NCBI GenBank assembly: GCA_003008705.1
Contig: PDUO01000009.1
Location: 1,178,001 to 1,242,000, forward strand
DNA: 64,000 nucleotides
Direction of reading: 5' to 3'
DNA from: Pezicula radicicola
Taxonomy: Eukaryota; Ascomycota; Leotiomycetes; Helotiales; Dermateaceae
In this document: one piece after another, positions 45,700 to 58,180 of the stretch
Layout: every line of letters begins with the position of its first letter
How positions within the stretch are numbered: position 1 is the first letter of the stretch
Position numbers and translations under genes: made by a program
Notes under the pieces: model-generated
Database searches by the model: none
What the model was told of the DNA's origin: nothing
What the model saw: the letters and a program-made list of their open reading frames with translations, nothing else

Positions 45700-47272
45700 A
45701 TGGCTCTCCCTGATGAGTCCAAGATGCTGAAGTCGGAATACTCTGACGTCTACGCAGATGAAGACGCTGCCTTGGATGCGAAGCTCAACGTGAAGAATGG
45801 CATACCACGTGTCACTGTCGCGCGTACAACCCCTGACGAGCCCGACGTGGAGGATGAACCCGACGACGAGGCTGGTAATGACGACTGGGCTGAGATTGAC
45901 TCGATTTATGAAGACACCTTAGCAGAGATGGGAGACGAACATCTTTTTGAAGGAGGTAATAAGCACTCTCTTTTTCTTTTTTCTTAAGCTTTTTGAAAGT
46001 AGCACAGCAGGAGCTAAAAATAGACCACCACCACCACTAGGCCCAGACACTTGCAGTCTACAAGAGGCAATTGCCTTCAGACAGCAACTCCGCCTCATAG
46101 GCCCAGCCGAGTTCTGTCGAAGGACCGTAGAGGCTGGCACTATTACGGCAAAGAAGCTAATCACAGCGTTTGGCATCAAACCTCCAGAATGGATGGACGG
46201 CTTACCCGATGAGGAATTCTACACCCTTCTCAGCGTTGGCCTGAGTCGTGAGCTGTCCAAGAGAATTAAATTGTCAGAGTACAATACGATTGATGATGCG
46301 GTCGAGCTTCTCCAACAGTCAAAGAACATTATTGTTCTCACGGGCGCTGGCATCTCTACTTCCCTGGGAATCCCCGATTTCCGATCGAAGGATACCGGTC
46401 TCTACTCTAAGTTGGAGTACCTTGGCCTCAGCGATCCACAGGAAGTCTTCGATATTCACATGTTCCGTGAAGATCCCACCATCTTTTATTCAATTGCAAA
46501 GGACATCATTCCAGCCACAGACCGTTTCACACCCACGCATGCCTTCATCCACCTTCTCCAGCAAAAGGGCAAGTTGTTGACCAACTACTCTCAGAATATC
46601 GATAATATTGAGTCAATCGCTGGAATATTACCGGAGAAGTTGATCCAATGTCATGGCTCTTTCGCAACGGCATCTTGTGTTGAGTGTAAACATAAGGTCC
46701 CTGGAGAGACTATTTTCCCTGATATCAAGAATGGTGTAATACCCGTTTGTCCAGTGTGTGATGCCAGACTTAAAGCACGCCCAACCATCAAGCGGAAACG
46801 ATCCCAAAACGGACAAGACAAGAAGCGTCGCCGGTTTGACGCAAATGCGGATTCTTCTGAAGATGAAGGTTACGACGTCCCTCAACCCGGTATCATGAAG
46901 CCTGACATTACCTTCTTCGGAGAGCAGCTCCCAGACACGTTTTCAGAGCGCCTTACCAACGTTGATAAGTTCAAGGTGGACCTAGTCATTGTCATCGGCA
47001 CTTCACTCAAGGTAGCACCGGTTTCGGAGGTTGTCCCGTATTTGCCAGCGCATATCCCACAGATCTACATTTCAAAGACGCCGGTGTCGCACGTTAATTT
47101 TGATATTGATATGCTAGGTGAATGTGACGTGGTAGTAGCGGAGCTATGTCGACGCGCAGGATGGAATCTGGAGCACGAGATGATACCAAAGAACCAGAAG
47201 CTAGACATCAGATTGCAAGAAGGATTCACAAGCCGACACATTTTTACCACAATCAAGAAAGCTACAGACTAA
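45700..47272 (+). CDS. SIR2-family NAD-dependent protein deacetylase (Hst1/Sir2 type)
   Basis: Removes acetyl groups from histones or other proteins using NAD. Two exons, 45700-45955 and 46008-47272, give 506 residues. The N-terminal 85 residues are acidic ([20 protein letters not shown]). Intron 1 (52 nt) ends at CACAG, giving [20 protein letters not shown]; the earlier TTAAG acceptor would create a stop at once. The core has the NAD-binding motif [18 protein letters not shown], the YSQNIDNIE motif, the catalytic His in [14 protein letters not shown], and two Cys pairs (CVEC, CPVC) for zinc. Between the zinc module and [18 protein letters not shown] lies a Lys/Arg-rich insert ([17 protein letters not shown]), a likely nuclear signal. 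[15 protein letters not shown] completes the fold. The insert and acidic head place it with Sir2/Hst1 rather than Hst2 to Hst4, as inference. Confidence 0.92.
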
Positions 47273-47732
47273 TTTTTTGCTTGATGGAGACGGCGCATAG
47301 CGAGATGGCATGACATTTCGGGAAATGAGATTGGGTATCATTATATTATCGTGGCAGATTTGCAGGATGTTGCTATTGGCGTTTTGAGGAGAAGGAATTG
47401 AGACTTGAGACGCGCACAAGAAAGGACACAGGGTTTTAGATCATTTTTTTTTTTAATCGTCACGGTTGCGTTGCATGCTCCTCACTAAACCAAATCGCCG
47501 TTATTAGCATTTACCTGCGTGGTCATAAAATATGTACTGTATGTTTTTAGTACTTTATTCGCTCTTTCCTTGACTTACCACAATACTACAGTACAGTATC
47601 ATCTTTGTAAGACACAGTCATAAACTTTAAATCAGATGTCCTTGATACTTCTGTGATGTGACCTTCAAGGCAAATCTTCAAGGCAGACAGAGAGTCGAAA
47701 GTCCAAGAATAAGTTGTTTGATTTACCGATTT
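47273..47732. other. Intergenic, SIR2-gene 3' end and left edge of satellite
   Basis: From about 47640 the sequence is related to the satellite (repeated CAAGGCAGA-type words). Confidence 0.5.
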
Positions 47733-48880
47733 CTTCACAAGGCAGATTTTCTCCCGCCCTCTCTTAAAGCATATCGTATACCGATCCCAGTCTTTGGTAC
47801 AATATAATATACTATAATACATTGTTTTATTCACTAACATCTTACTATAACAAAGTAGATTTTCCCTCTTTCCTAGAACAAAGAGCTGTACGGAGTAGTC
47901 ATTCCTCTGCTTCATCCTTATCTTATCTCTTAAGGTAGATCCTCTCTTCTAATAAAACTAACTATTAATATTCCTCTTATATAAATATTAAGGTATATTA
48001 TATATTAATTCAAGTCTTTAATACAATACAATCCCTTACTTTATCTTCATCTTCATCCTATCTTATAAGGTAGATTTTAATAATTAAATTTTATTCCCTT
48101 ATTTCATGATTATTAAGATATATAGAGTACTACATAGATATCAAGCTAAGTCTTCAGTATTCAGTATATTGTTTAATTTATCTATATCTTACTATTATAA
48201 GAGTAAGGTAGATTTTCCCTCTCTCTTCTCTATCTATTCCTAGAATAATTAATCTATAATCGTTCCTTAGCTTTATCTTCATCTTCATCCTATCTTCACA
48301 AGGTAGATTTTCTCCCGCCCTCTCTTGAAGTATATCGTATACCGATCCTAGTCTTTAGTACAATACAATATACTACAATATATTATTTTATTCACTAATA
48401 TCTTACTATAATAAGGTAGATTTTCCCTCTTTCCTAGAATAAAGAGTTATACAGAGTAGTCATTCCTCTACTTTATCCTTATCTTATCTCTTAAGGTAGA
48501 TCCTCTCTTCTAATAAAACTAACTATTAATATTCCTCTTATATAAATATTAAGGTATATTGTATATTAATTTAAGTCTTTAATATAATATAATCCCTTAC
48601 TTTATCTTTATCTTTATCCTATCTCGTAAGGTAGATTTTAATAACTAAATTTTATTCCCTTATTTTATAATTATTAAGACGTATAGAGTACTACGTAGAT
48701 ATCGAGCTAAGTCTTCGGTATTCGGTATATTGTTTAATTCATCCATATCTTACTATTATAAGAGTAAGGTAGATTTTCCCTCTCTCTTCTCTATCTATTC
48801 CTAGAACAATCAACCTGTAATCGTTCCTTAGCTTCATCTTCATCTTCATCCTATCTTCACAAGGCAGATTTCTCCCTCTC
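47733..48880 (+). repeat. Tandem satellite, 561-bp unit, two full copies plus partial third, RIP-like
   Basis: Copy 1 is 47733-48293, copy 2 is 48294-48854, and a third starts at 48855. The period is exactly 561 with no indels visible. Every difference I found by eye between copies 1 and 2 (more than 40) is a C/T or G/A transition. Each unit contains internal sub-repeats around the word AAGGTAGATTTT. Neither strand has a sustained frame. Confidence 0.9.
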
Positions 48881-49250
48881 AAAACACTACTTACTCTTGA
48901 TGATCATGAAAAGCATATCGCATATCAATCCAAGTCTTCGACATAATACCCCGTACGTTGTTTGATTCTCCTACATGTTTCTATAACAAGGCATATTCAA
49001 CTTTCACAAGGCAGATTTTCTTTCTTTCTTTCTTTCTTTATTTCTTTCTATGCATTCCTAGAACAATAACCTGTAGTCATTCCTTTGTTTCATCTTCGTC
49101 TTATCTCACAAGGCTGTCAAGGCAGATTTTTCTTCTTTCTTTCTTTCTTTCTTTCTGTGCATTCCTAGAATAATAACCCGTAGTCATTCCTTTGTTTCAG
49201 CTTCGTCTTATCTCATAAGGCATCTCACGAGGCATCTTACAAGGCTGTTA
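48881..49250 (+). repeat. Diverged, GC-richer satellite relatives with CTTT microsatellites
   Basis: Continues the satellite words CACAAGGCAGATTTT. It includes a two-copy tandem of about 107 bp starting at TGCATTCCTAGAA (49051 and 49158), each copy followed by GTAGTCATTCCTTTGTTTCA, separated by TTTC microsatellites. Confidence 0.75.
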
Positions 49251-52200
49251 ATGCATACTCGTATCTCCTCCGTATTTACTCTGAAGACCATGTCATGTCA
49301 TGTCTCGTTTCCTCCACTTTGGTATTTTTATTTCTACTGTGTTGTTTTTTAATCGTTGAATGTATATGTGGGATTGGATATACTGTAGTATATGATATAA
49401 TACTTTTTTAAGATGCTTTAATTCACTTTGTATTGTTCCTTATGTATGATCTGAGGTGTATAGTAAACTCTAACAGATATAGATTCTTATATCCCTACTA
49501 ATCTTTTTTGTTGTAGAGGAAGCTGTACTGTGCTTTTGAAGATATTAGTTCTATTAGATAGGTAAATATTGGGGGGGGGGGGTTTGGTATTAGTACGTTT
49601 AGTTCTTTTCTCTCTCTCTTATTTCCACTAGGCTGGAGGTCTTTTTTTTTCTTCATCTTCGCTTTTAGTGGTATCATTTATGGGTTTTGTTTGGGTTGGC
49701 AGGATTGGGATTGAGATTGGGATTGAGATTGGGATTGAGATTGGGATTGTAAGTATGCGTGTGTTCTTGGGATCTGCGATGGTGGAGTAGATGTTGATAC
49801 GTTTACATTAGAAAATTCATCTTTCTTGTTCTGCTGGTATTTTTTTTGGCTAGTTGAAAAAGTAGGTGGTGGTGTATAGGTAATATATACTTCTAAAAGT
49901 AAGTATGGACTTGATTTCTAATATATTTTGCTGCTTTCTAGAGGATATTATAGAGCGTTCCAGTTATGTAGAGATTTTGATTAATACATTTAGTACGGGG
50001 GGAGTGGATTTGTAAATAGGTACACAGATAGATAGATTTGTTATTATGGGTTTAAGAGATGTGCTCTTCCTTTTCTAGGTTGGTAGCTAGGTAGGATTGG
50101 TGATTTGACCTCGTGAGGGAGAGTTTTGGAATTGAATTTTCGAGATCATTGGGGACTTCGAGTTAGAGATATAGATATCGGCTTGGTTGAGTTTATGAAA
50201 TTCTATGCTCACCTACGTAGTTTAACACGTCTTCTCGAGATATAAAAATTCTTCGACCAGAAGGGTACTCAATAGATGGAGAAGAATTCGTCATACTTGT
50301 TCTTATCTTTGTTACTGTTAAGTGTTCTTAGATGAAGTATGTCAAGTGAGTTATGGAATTTACACACTTCTAGATTGAATATCCATCCACGCATATGCAT
50401 GTTGTTCCTTTTCAGTCTAATGATATGAAGTACCGTAGAGACAGAGTTAAGTCTCATACGAGCCGTGTTCAGAAGTTTTCAGACCATTTTAGGAACCCAC
50501 CATTCCTTTCTTCCTAGTGCTGAATGTTGGAGAAGTGAAGCGTGTCTTGGCAGACCTTACGACTTCATGAAAATTGTACTCCAAAAAAATCTCGAAACAG
50601 ATGTTTTCAATGTCTTTCATGATACCAGTCGAGTATAGAATCCTCATTTGTGAGTTGGCGGCTTCTTTTCTCATCTGTAAGCCTGCGCATCATCTTGGGT
50701 CTCACTTTAGCTCTCACTTTACTCGGGAGCGTTTTGTCCGGATAAGAGTGACTGTCGGTGTTGAGTGTGTTGAGTACAGAAGATGCAATTATTGTCGAGG
50801 CAGAATCTAATCTTGACTACCAGACATGAAGGAATTGATAGCCTTCATGTTATCAAGTCAAGTGGACCACGTTGCGACTGTGCATCACTCCAACTCTGGA
50901 GTTGATTCGTTGGATACTATGAATATCGTGTGTGAGGTTATACTTCTTGTCAGGCAGATCTTATTTGAGACGGTTAGGCGGTTTGATTTCAACGGCCTTC
51001 ATGATACTATCCGTAGGGCAGAATCATGTCTCGTAAGGCAGAATACCTATCTCGAGACATGTGCTCCCCTCAATCCTCTTCACGATATCAAGCACAGGCA
51101 GATTTTCGTCTGACACTGAGTTCCTTCTTCTCTGGGCATCTCATCTTCTCTCAATTCGATATTTGGTCGAGGCACGCTACACTCGGGAATTTCTCGTCCG
51201 GTCAAGCGCAAGCATAGCCGCCCAAGGATTGCTGAACGTCGATTGTCAGAAGGCGAAAAAAGGCGCAAAGGGTTGCGCGTTGAAGTAACTCCGCCCCTAT
51301 CACCGTACATTAGTACATACAATAAGTCGTAAGTGACTTTGCTGTTTGCCCCCACCGCCTCTCGCGACGTGTGCTGTCTTGAAAAGCTGAGAGCCTTGTG
51401 ATATGCCTTTAAGCAATATTGACAGTCAGAATGGGACGTACAGTCAGCCTTGTGTTTCAATGCAGTTTGGCTTTGGGCACACCGCGAGGCTACGACGGCT
51501 GCACCCGAAAATGTTGAATCTGGTCAATGAATCGGACGACGAATCAAAGGGCATGATTACAAGGATATGCCGGCGTTAAGACTACTTTTTCTTTTGCCCC
51601 CCGCTGTGTTCCTTGTTTTTGAAACTCTTTTGAATCCTCGAGGTATGTTTCCGAGTTTATTAAAAAAGTAGAATTTGTTGTCTTGCCGTAGGTCTTGGGA
51701 CAAATTTCATTGTTTATTGGTTTATTGGCTCCAAGGTGCCAAGTTGGGGCAGTGCTCGACGCTCGTCTTGGGGAAGCACTACGAAGTACCTGGTGTTGGT
51801 TGGGGAGAGCGCCTTCACCGGACCGGTTTGTGAAGGTTGGCGCTGGCTCTGTCGGCTGGGTCAATTTTTGATAGGATGCCAAATGGCACCACGATTCATG
51901 TTACCACGATCCACCAGGCTGTTTTGTGGGGAGAGACTCGTTGCAACTTGTTTCTCGAAGTACGAGTCCATCCAAATCCTTCATTCTCGCGGTAATTTTG
52001 TTTGTCTGTGATCTGTCTGTCTGCCCAAGCACTAGCACCGGCTTACAGATGGTGCTATCGTGTCGCAAGCCCCTTGGCTTCATGGCTTCATAGCATGCAT
52101 GCCTCTTATTTGTTTTGATAAATGGATACTGTATGCGCTAAAGATGAGCGCCGTCTGCTCCTTGGCTTGAGCTCGAGGTGAGGGGCCCAGAGAAGACTTG

Positions 52201-53699
52201 TATTTTAGCAGCGTCAGCACCATGTACCATACCGTAGCAATGACATCTCATGATACGGTATTAAGCCCTCCCTGGACACTCAGAAGAGCAAAGAATATCG
52301 ATGACCTACCTATTCGGTAACTAACTTTCATAATTTTGCCAATTAGACTTGCGCGCATAAGCATAAGCATCATCAGCATCGGGCATCATCACGACAGTGC
52401 CAAGCTTCTAACCGTTCTAGATTCATGTTGATCTTGCTCTTGATATCGTGTTCTCGTCGGTTCTTTGTGCTAAATTGTGCGTCTGGTGGTGCAGCTGTAC
52501 ACGCAGAAAGTGGAGTAATTATTGCGGTTCTAGTTCTTCCTTCTCCGTCCTGCATAGGCGACATAAGATGATAAGATCTTGGACTCATAGATTTGTGATT
52601 GGAGTGGAGACCTTCATGTCCGCCGTCCATCAACCGATGATACTCATTACTGTTTATCATTGTGAATTAACCCCTGAGCGGGAGCGCTAACATAAACCTG
52701 GGACGTGTGGAGCTATAGTCAGACATTTATCACTCGCGATCGCAATGACTTGTGAAAAATAAATAACGAGAGAGAAAGGGAAAATACAGAAAGAAGTACA
52801 TGCCATGGAAGCTTGAAGACACAGCAAGGTACATACATACAATATAGTAGAAAAGACTGATAAGATCTCGCCGCTTACCGCCTCCGCGATTGCACAAAAC
52901 AATTGGCGGGCTGGAGTCGCCTCGACGTTCACTAGATACACTGCCAAGATATTTTGGGGCTGTGTAGACTCACTAGAGTCGCTCTCCGATCTCTTGCATG
53001 GGCGTGCCGTCGAGGAGGAGTTGTGAATGAAAGACGTTTGAAACGAAACATCTGGTACGACGACTTCTGTTTTTTGATACTTTCATCCTCCAGCGAGGTG
53101 CAATTGTTCCCAATTCACTGAAAGCCACTTGGTCCGCAACGAGAACCTCGACTTCTCTTCCTTCGCTCGCCGAACGGAATGCAGCCTTGTTGACCTTCAA
53201 CATCTCCAGACAATTGAATAAATAAACGACTATTGCCAAGGAAGAAAGCGCAGGGACCACGACGGCACGTTTGATGAGCCAGGACAAAAGGTGAAGAGAC
53301 CTCACTTGCCCTTCATAACCTCGATATCCTGCTTTTTTGACAGCAGAGCAGACACGCCCGCCTCGTGTCGTTCGCGCACAGTTTTCTTCTTATGACGCTG
53401 TGAAAAGTCAAGACCGCCAGCCACACTCCTTTACAGAATATCCCGCAGTCCATCGACTTGGCTCAGCTTGTTGAACTTGGCCTTGCTGTCATCATAAAGC
53501 CTGGGGAGAACCTCCAACTGATATTTATCTTCTTCTCAGCCTAGTTCTCTCATCCTCACTACCCGCGCACAGCCCTCTCACGTCGATGTTCAGAGGCCTC
53601 TCAGCTATTAACTACGCGCCAAGGCTATAAGCCACAGGCTATGCTCTGACGAAACAGCAAGAGAAACCTTCCAACTGTCGAAACCCATCTTCCTTGAGC
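49251..53699. other. Gene-free block with simple repeats and satellite traces
   Basis: Holds a 12-G run (49571-49582), a GATTGGGATTGA tandem (49703-49750), and AGGCAGAAT/AGGCAGATT satellite words at about 50793, 50954 and 51040. A short hairpin CATGAAGG..CCTTCATG lies at 50826-50850. No gene supported. The last 400 bp are probably the promoter and leader of the calcium ATPase gene; three AGCCAC words (53123, 53419, 53630) occur there. Confidence 0.55.
49703..49750 (+). repeat. Minisatellite, 12-bp unit GATTGGGATTGA, about four copies
   Basis: Perfect 12-bp period through 49750. Confidence 0.9.
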
Positions 53700-56600
53700 A
53701 TGGCAGACCCAAAGGGCACATCCCCGCTGCCGAGCCCAGGTGGACGGAGGCAAAGAGCGTGAGAACTATATGTTGTTGCATACCCGTTACAGCCTTGCTA
53801 ATGTTTTTGACAGACCTACGATAACTATCGACACCAGCAGTATTAGTCCTTCCCACGATATGGATGGGCAGCAAGAAGGAGTTGCTTTACGGGCCATGTC
53901 TCAATCACCATCATCACTACACGCGACCGAAAGCCCTTTAGCAATGGAGGCGGGACCTTCCTTTAATACACCTCGTCAACCACAACACGCGAGCCATGGC
54001 AGCCAGGCCAGTCGCATTTCTATACCCGAACTTCGTGGCTCGAATTCCTTTGAGAGTAGGGACAGCAGACCGACATCACCACATAATGTATCATCGCCCA
54101 CATCGAGAGGAAACCAGGGATTTCTGTCTGTACCAGGTCTCCGTTCCCGACAAGGCTCAGTAGATTCATATGGAGGCAAATCAGAGGGTGAACACTCGCA
54201 TACAACCTACAGTGGAGAGACAGTTGGCGGGGATGGAAAGTCATCACAGGGCGACAAGCTCCAAGCGCTCGCAGACGTCAATGGCAATGATGATATTATG
54301 AACGATTCAGAAGCCTTATCACCAGATCCAGGCACGGAGGATGATTTCAAGGTGGAGGATAACCACTTCGCATTCTCACAAGGTCAATTGAACAAGCTCA
54401 TTAATCCAAAGAGCTTGTCTGCGTTCTATGCGCTGGGAGGATTGGCTGGCCTCGAGAAAGGGTTGCGAACTAATCGCAAGAGCGGACTGAGCGCTGACGA
54501 AGTCAATCTGGATGGGGTGGTGTCATTCGATGAAGCAAGAGGTGCTGCAGGGCAATCTCCTGCGGATCAAGACGCGAAGAAGCCTATGACACGAACGGAT
54601 ACGACCAATACAACAGCTTCACAGCGCAGGAAGAAGTCTCAAGAAGGATTCGCAGACCGCAAACGGATTTTCCAAGACAACAGACTACCTGTCAAGAAGG
54701 GCAAAAGTATCTGGGAGCTCATGTGGATCACTTACAACGACAAAGTCCTCATACTTCTTTCTATTGCTGCCGCCATTTCGTTGGGTGTTGGTTTGTACCA
54801 AACTTTTGGTACCAAGCACGACGCTGAGCACCCTCCAATTGAATGGGTTGAGGGAGTGGCTATAATTATTGCTATTGTCGTCGTCGTTGTTGTTGGATCA
54901 TTGAACGATTACCAGAAGGAACGCCAATTCGTTAAACTCAACAAGAAGAAACAGGACCGAGATGTCAATGTCATACGCTCAGGAAAGACGCAAGAAATCT
55001 CGGTCTTTGATGTTTTGGTTGGAGATGTCATGCAGTTGGAGCCAGGAGATATGATACCTGTGGACGGAATTTTTATTGAGGGCCATAATGTCAAATGCGA
55101 CGAGTCTCAGACAACTGGCGAGTCTGATTTGATCAAGAAACGACCAGCTGACGAAGTGTACGCCGCAATCGAGAACCACGAGAGCCTCCGCAAGGTGGAC
55201 CCATTCATTCTTTCTGGTGCAACCGTTACCGAGGGTGTTGGCACTTTCTTGGTTACTTCTACGGGTGTAAACTCATCCTACGGCAAGACTCTCATGGCTC
55301 TACGTGAAGACCCAGAGGTCACTCCTCTTCAGTCCAAGTTGAACACTTTAGCTGAGTACATCGCAAAGCTTGGAGGAGCTGCTGGTCTCCTACTCTTCAT
55401 TGTTCTGTTCATCGAGTTTTTGGTTCGCCTACCCCACAACGAAAGCACCCCGACAGAAAAAGGGCAGCAGTTTTTGAATATCTTCATTGTTACTGTCACG
55501 ATCATTGTAGTCGCCGTTCCTGAAGGTTTACCTCTCGCAGTCACACTCGCTCTGGCTTTTGCAACAACTAGAATGCTCAAAGAGAATAACCTAGTCCGAC
55601 ATCTCAAGGCTTGCGAAGTTATGGGCAATGCAACAACTATCTGCTCCGACAAAACTGGTACCTTGACGCAAAACAAAATGAAAGTCGTTGCTGGAACATT
55701 AGGAACTACTTCGCGTTTCGGTGGTACCGTAGAGGCTGTGGCCCCCAGAGATTCATCTCCCGACAAGAGAGACTCTCGACCTCGTGAACAGACAGAAGTC
55801 ATCCCACCAGCGGAGGTAGTTGCTTCTCTGAGCTCCGCAACAAAGTCTCTTCTCATGCAATCCATCGTGCTCAATTCAACGGCCTTCGAAGGCGTACTCG
55901 ATGGTGAAAATACTTTCATCGGATCCAAGACGGAAACTGCTTTGCTCCTATTCGCCCGCGACTTTCTTGGAATGTCTTCCGTAAACCAAGATCGTTCCAA
56001 TGCTACGATCGTCCAGTTTTTCCCCTTCGATTCCGGAAGAAAGTGCATGGGTGTTGTTGTCCAGTTGGAGAATGGCAAATATCGACTCTACCTCAAGGGA
56101 GCATCCGAGATTCTCCTTGACAAGTGTACCAGCGTTATTCGGGACCCCACAAAGGACGTATCAAGTGTTCCCATGACCGATGACAACCGCAAGACTCTCA
56201 ACACCCTTATTAACAGCTATGCTGAACGCAGTCTACGAACTATTGCCTTGACCTACCGAGAGTTTGACAGGTGGCCCGCCAAGGGAGTTCGTGTCATTGA
56301 TGGCGAGGTTCAATTTGACGACTTGTTCCGTCAATGTGTTCTTTTGGGTATTGTTGGAATTCAGGATCCTCTTCGTGAAGGTGTCCCGGAGGCTGTACGC
56401 GTTTGTCAGAATGCTGGTGTGGTTGTTCGGATGGTCACTGGAGACAATATTATTACTGCAAAAGCTATTGCTGAAGAGTGTGGCATATATACCAACGGTG
56501 GTGTTGTGATGGAAGGCCCAGTTTTCCGGAAACTTTCGAAGACGAAGATGGATCAAGTTATTCCTCGTCTCCAAGTCCTTGCAAGATCTAGCCCCGAGGA

Positions 56601-58180
56601 CAAGAGAATCTTGGTTAAGCGTCTGAAGGAACTGGGCGAGACTGTCGCGGTTACTGGAGATGGAACAAATGATGCTCCTGCCTTGAAAACTGCAGATGTT
56701 GGCTTTTCCATGGGTATCGCCGGTACCGAAGTCGCCAAGGAAGCCTCAGCCATTATTTTGATGGATGATAACTTCAATTCCATTGTCAAAGCCATGATGT
56801 GGGGACGTGCCGTCAACGATGCTGTCAAGAAGTTCCTCCAATTTCAAGTCACTGTCAATATCACTGCTGTGTTGCTCACTTTCATTTCGGCCGTATCTAG
56901 CAGTTCAGAAACATCTGTGTTGACAGCTGTGCAACTTCTCTGGGTCAATCTTATTATGGACACAATGGCAGCTCTCGCATTGGCCACCGATCCTCCAACT
57001 GCAAGCATTTTGGATAGAAAGCCAGATCCCAAGTCCGCACCACTTATTACGATCACCATGTGGAAGATGATTATTGGAGAGGCTATCTACCAACTCGTTA
57101 TTACCCTACTTCTCTACTTCGGCTCAGAGTCAATCCTCTCTTATCAATCTGATCGTGAGGTTGGCCAGATTCCAACTCTTGTCTTTAACACGTTTGTGTG
57201 GATGCAGATCTTCAACCAATGGAAGTAAGTAGACCCCGCCATCTGAAAAATATAATGAGGATCAACTAACATCGATCAGCAATCGCCGCCTGGACAATAA
57301 GTTCAACATCTTCGAAGGTGTCACTAAAAATTACTTCTTCATGGGTATCAACGTCATCATGGTTGGTGCTCAAGTAATGATTATCTTTGTGGGCGGAAAA
57401 GCCTTCAATGTGGTTCATCTTAACGGTGCGCAATGGGCATACTCAATTGTCCTTGGATTCCTGTCTATCCCTGTTGGAGCCGCCATTCGCTTGGTTCCGG
57501 ATGAGCTTATTTCCAAGCTGATCCCTGACTACCTGAAGCGACGATCCAACAAAGGCCCAGAACTTACTATTTCTGACGAGGAGGAACACTTCCGTTTCCC
57601 TAAACCATTGGCTGATGTCAAGGAAGAGCTCGGATTCTTGAAGCGTGTTAAGGGAGGTCGTTTGAATAACCTGAAATTCCAGATACAACAGACGCGCGAC
57701 AACTTCCTGCCACGCTCCAGGAGTGGATCTCGCTCACGGACCAACTCTATACCTCACACGCCCACAGGGGACTCTAATAATGTAGAGGACAGTTTCGGAT
57801 CACCAGTACCTACGCCTGATTCCCGCAAGCGTGGAAGAACCAATAGATCGCGCTCGAACTCTGCTTTGGGTGCCACAACCGTCATGGCCGGTATTATTGC
57901 TGGAAGTGTAGCTGGTTGGTCTCCGGTCGAACGAGGCCATGGAGACAATGAATCGCTGAAGTTCTCACGGTCACCACTTAGACGATCAGATCTGGAAGGC
58001 GACGGCGTCGAGATCCATCCATCAACGAAATCAGATGACCCAGTCATAACTGAAGAACCTCAATCATACGATGCACCACCTAGTCAAGTGCCCGAAATCA
58101 CCCCAGCTCCTGCAGTTTTTGGTGCAAACTTGGATAAAGCCGGCAAACGAACACCTCCCAAGCGAACATCAACCACATAA
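53700..58180 (+). CDS. P-type calcium-transporting ATPase (PMC1/PMCA type)
   Basis: Pumps cytosolic calcium into the vacuole or out of the cell. Three exons: 53700-53758, 53814-57224, 57280-58180, giving 1456 residues. Exon 1 encodes MADPKGTSPLPSPGGRRQRA and joins PTITIDTSSISPS across a 55-nt intron. The N-terminal 280 residues are Ser-rich and unstructured. P-type landmarks in order: TGES in the actuator domain, PEGLPLAVTLALAFAT in the fourth membrane segment, the phosphorylated Asp in CSDKTGTLTQNKM at about residue 632, KGASEILLDKC in the nucleotide domain, and VTGDGTNDAPALKTADVGFS at the hinge. Intron 2 (55 nt) joins FNQW to NNRRLDNKFNIFEGV. The C-terminal tail of about 230 residues is basic and Ser/Pro-rich, a likely regulatory tail. 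Vacuolar location follows the fungal family. Confidence 0.93.

Noticed and set aside
47586..47915. Minus-strand frame of 109 codons at the satellite edge with repeated KRENL/REKICL-like words
   Set aside because: The repetition comes from the satellite unit itself; the equivalent frame in copy 2 and in the downstream relatives is broken, so it is not a gene.
47733..48880. CRISPR-like array
   Set aside because: Unit length of 561 bp, no short identical repeats with unique spacers, and a eukaryotic context.
50826..50850. Small hairpin CATGAAGG..CCTTCATG as a possible regulatory RNA
   Set aside because: Only 8 bp of stem in gene-free DNA with no further support.
55329..56078. Minus-strand frame of 249 codons inside the calcium ATPase gene
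   Set aside because: Antisense of the P-type ATPase core; its openness follows from codon usage on the coding strand.
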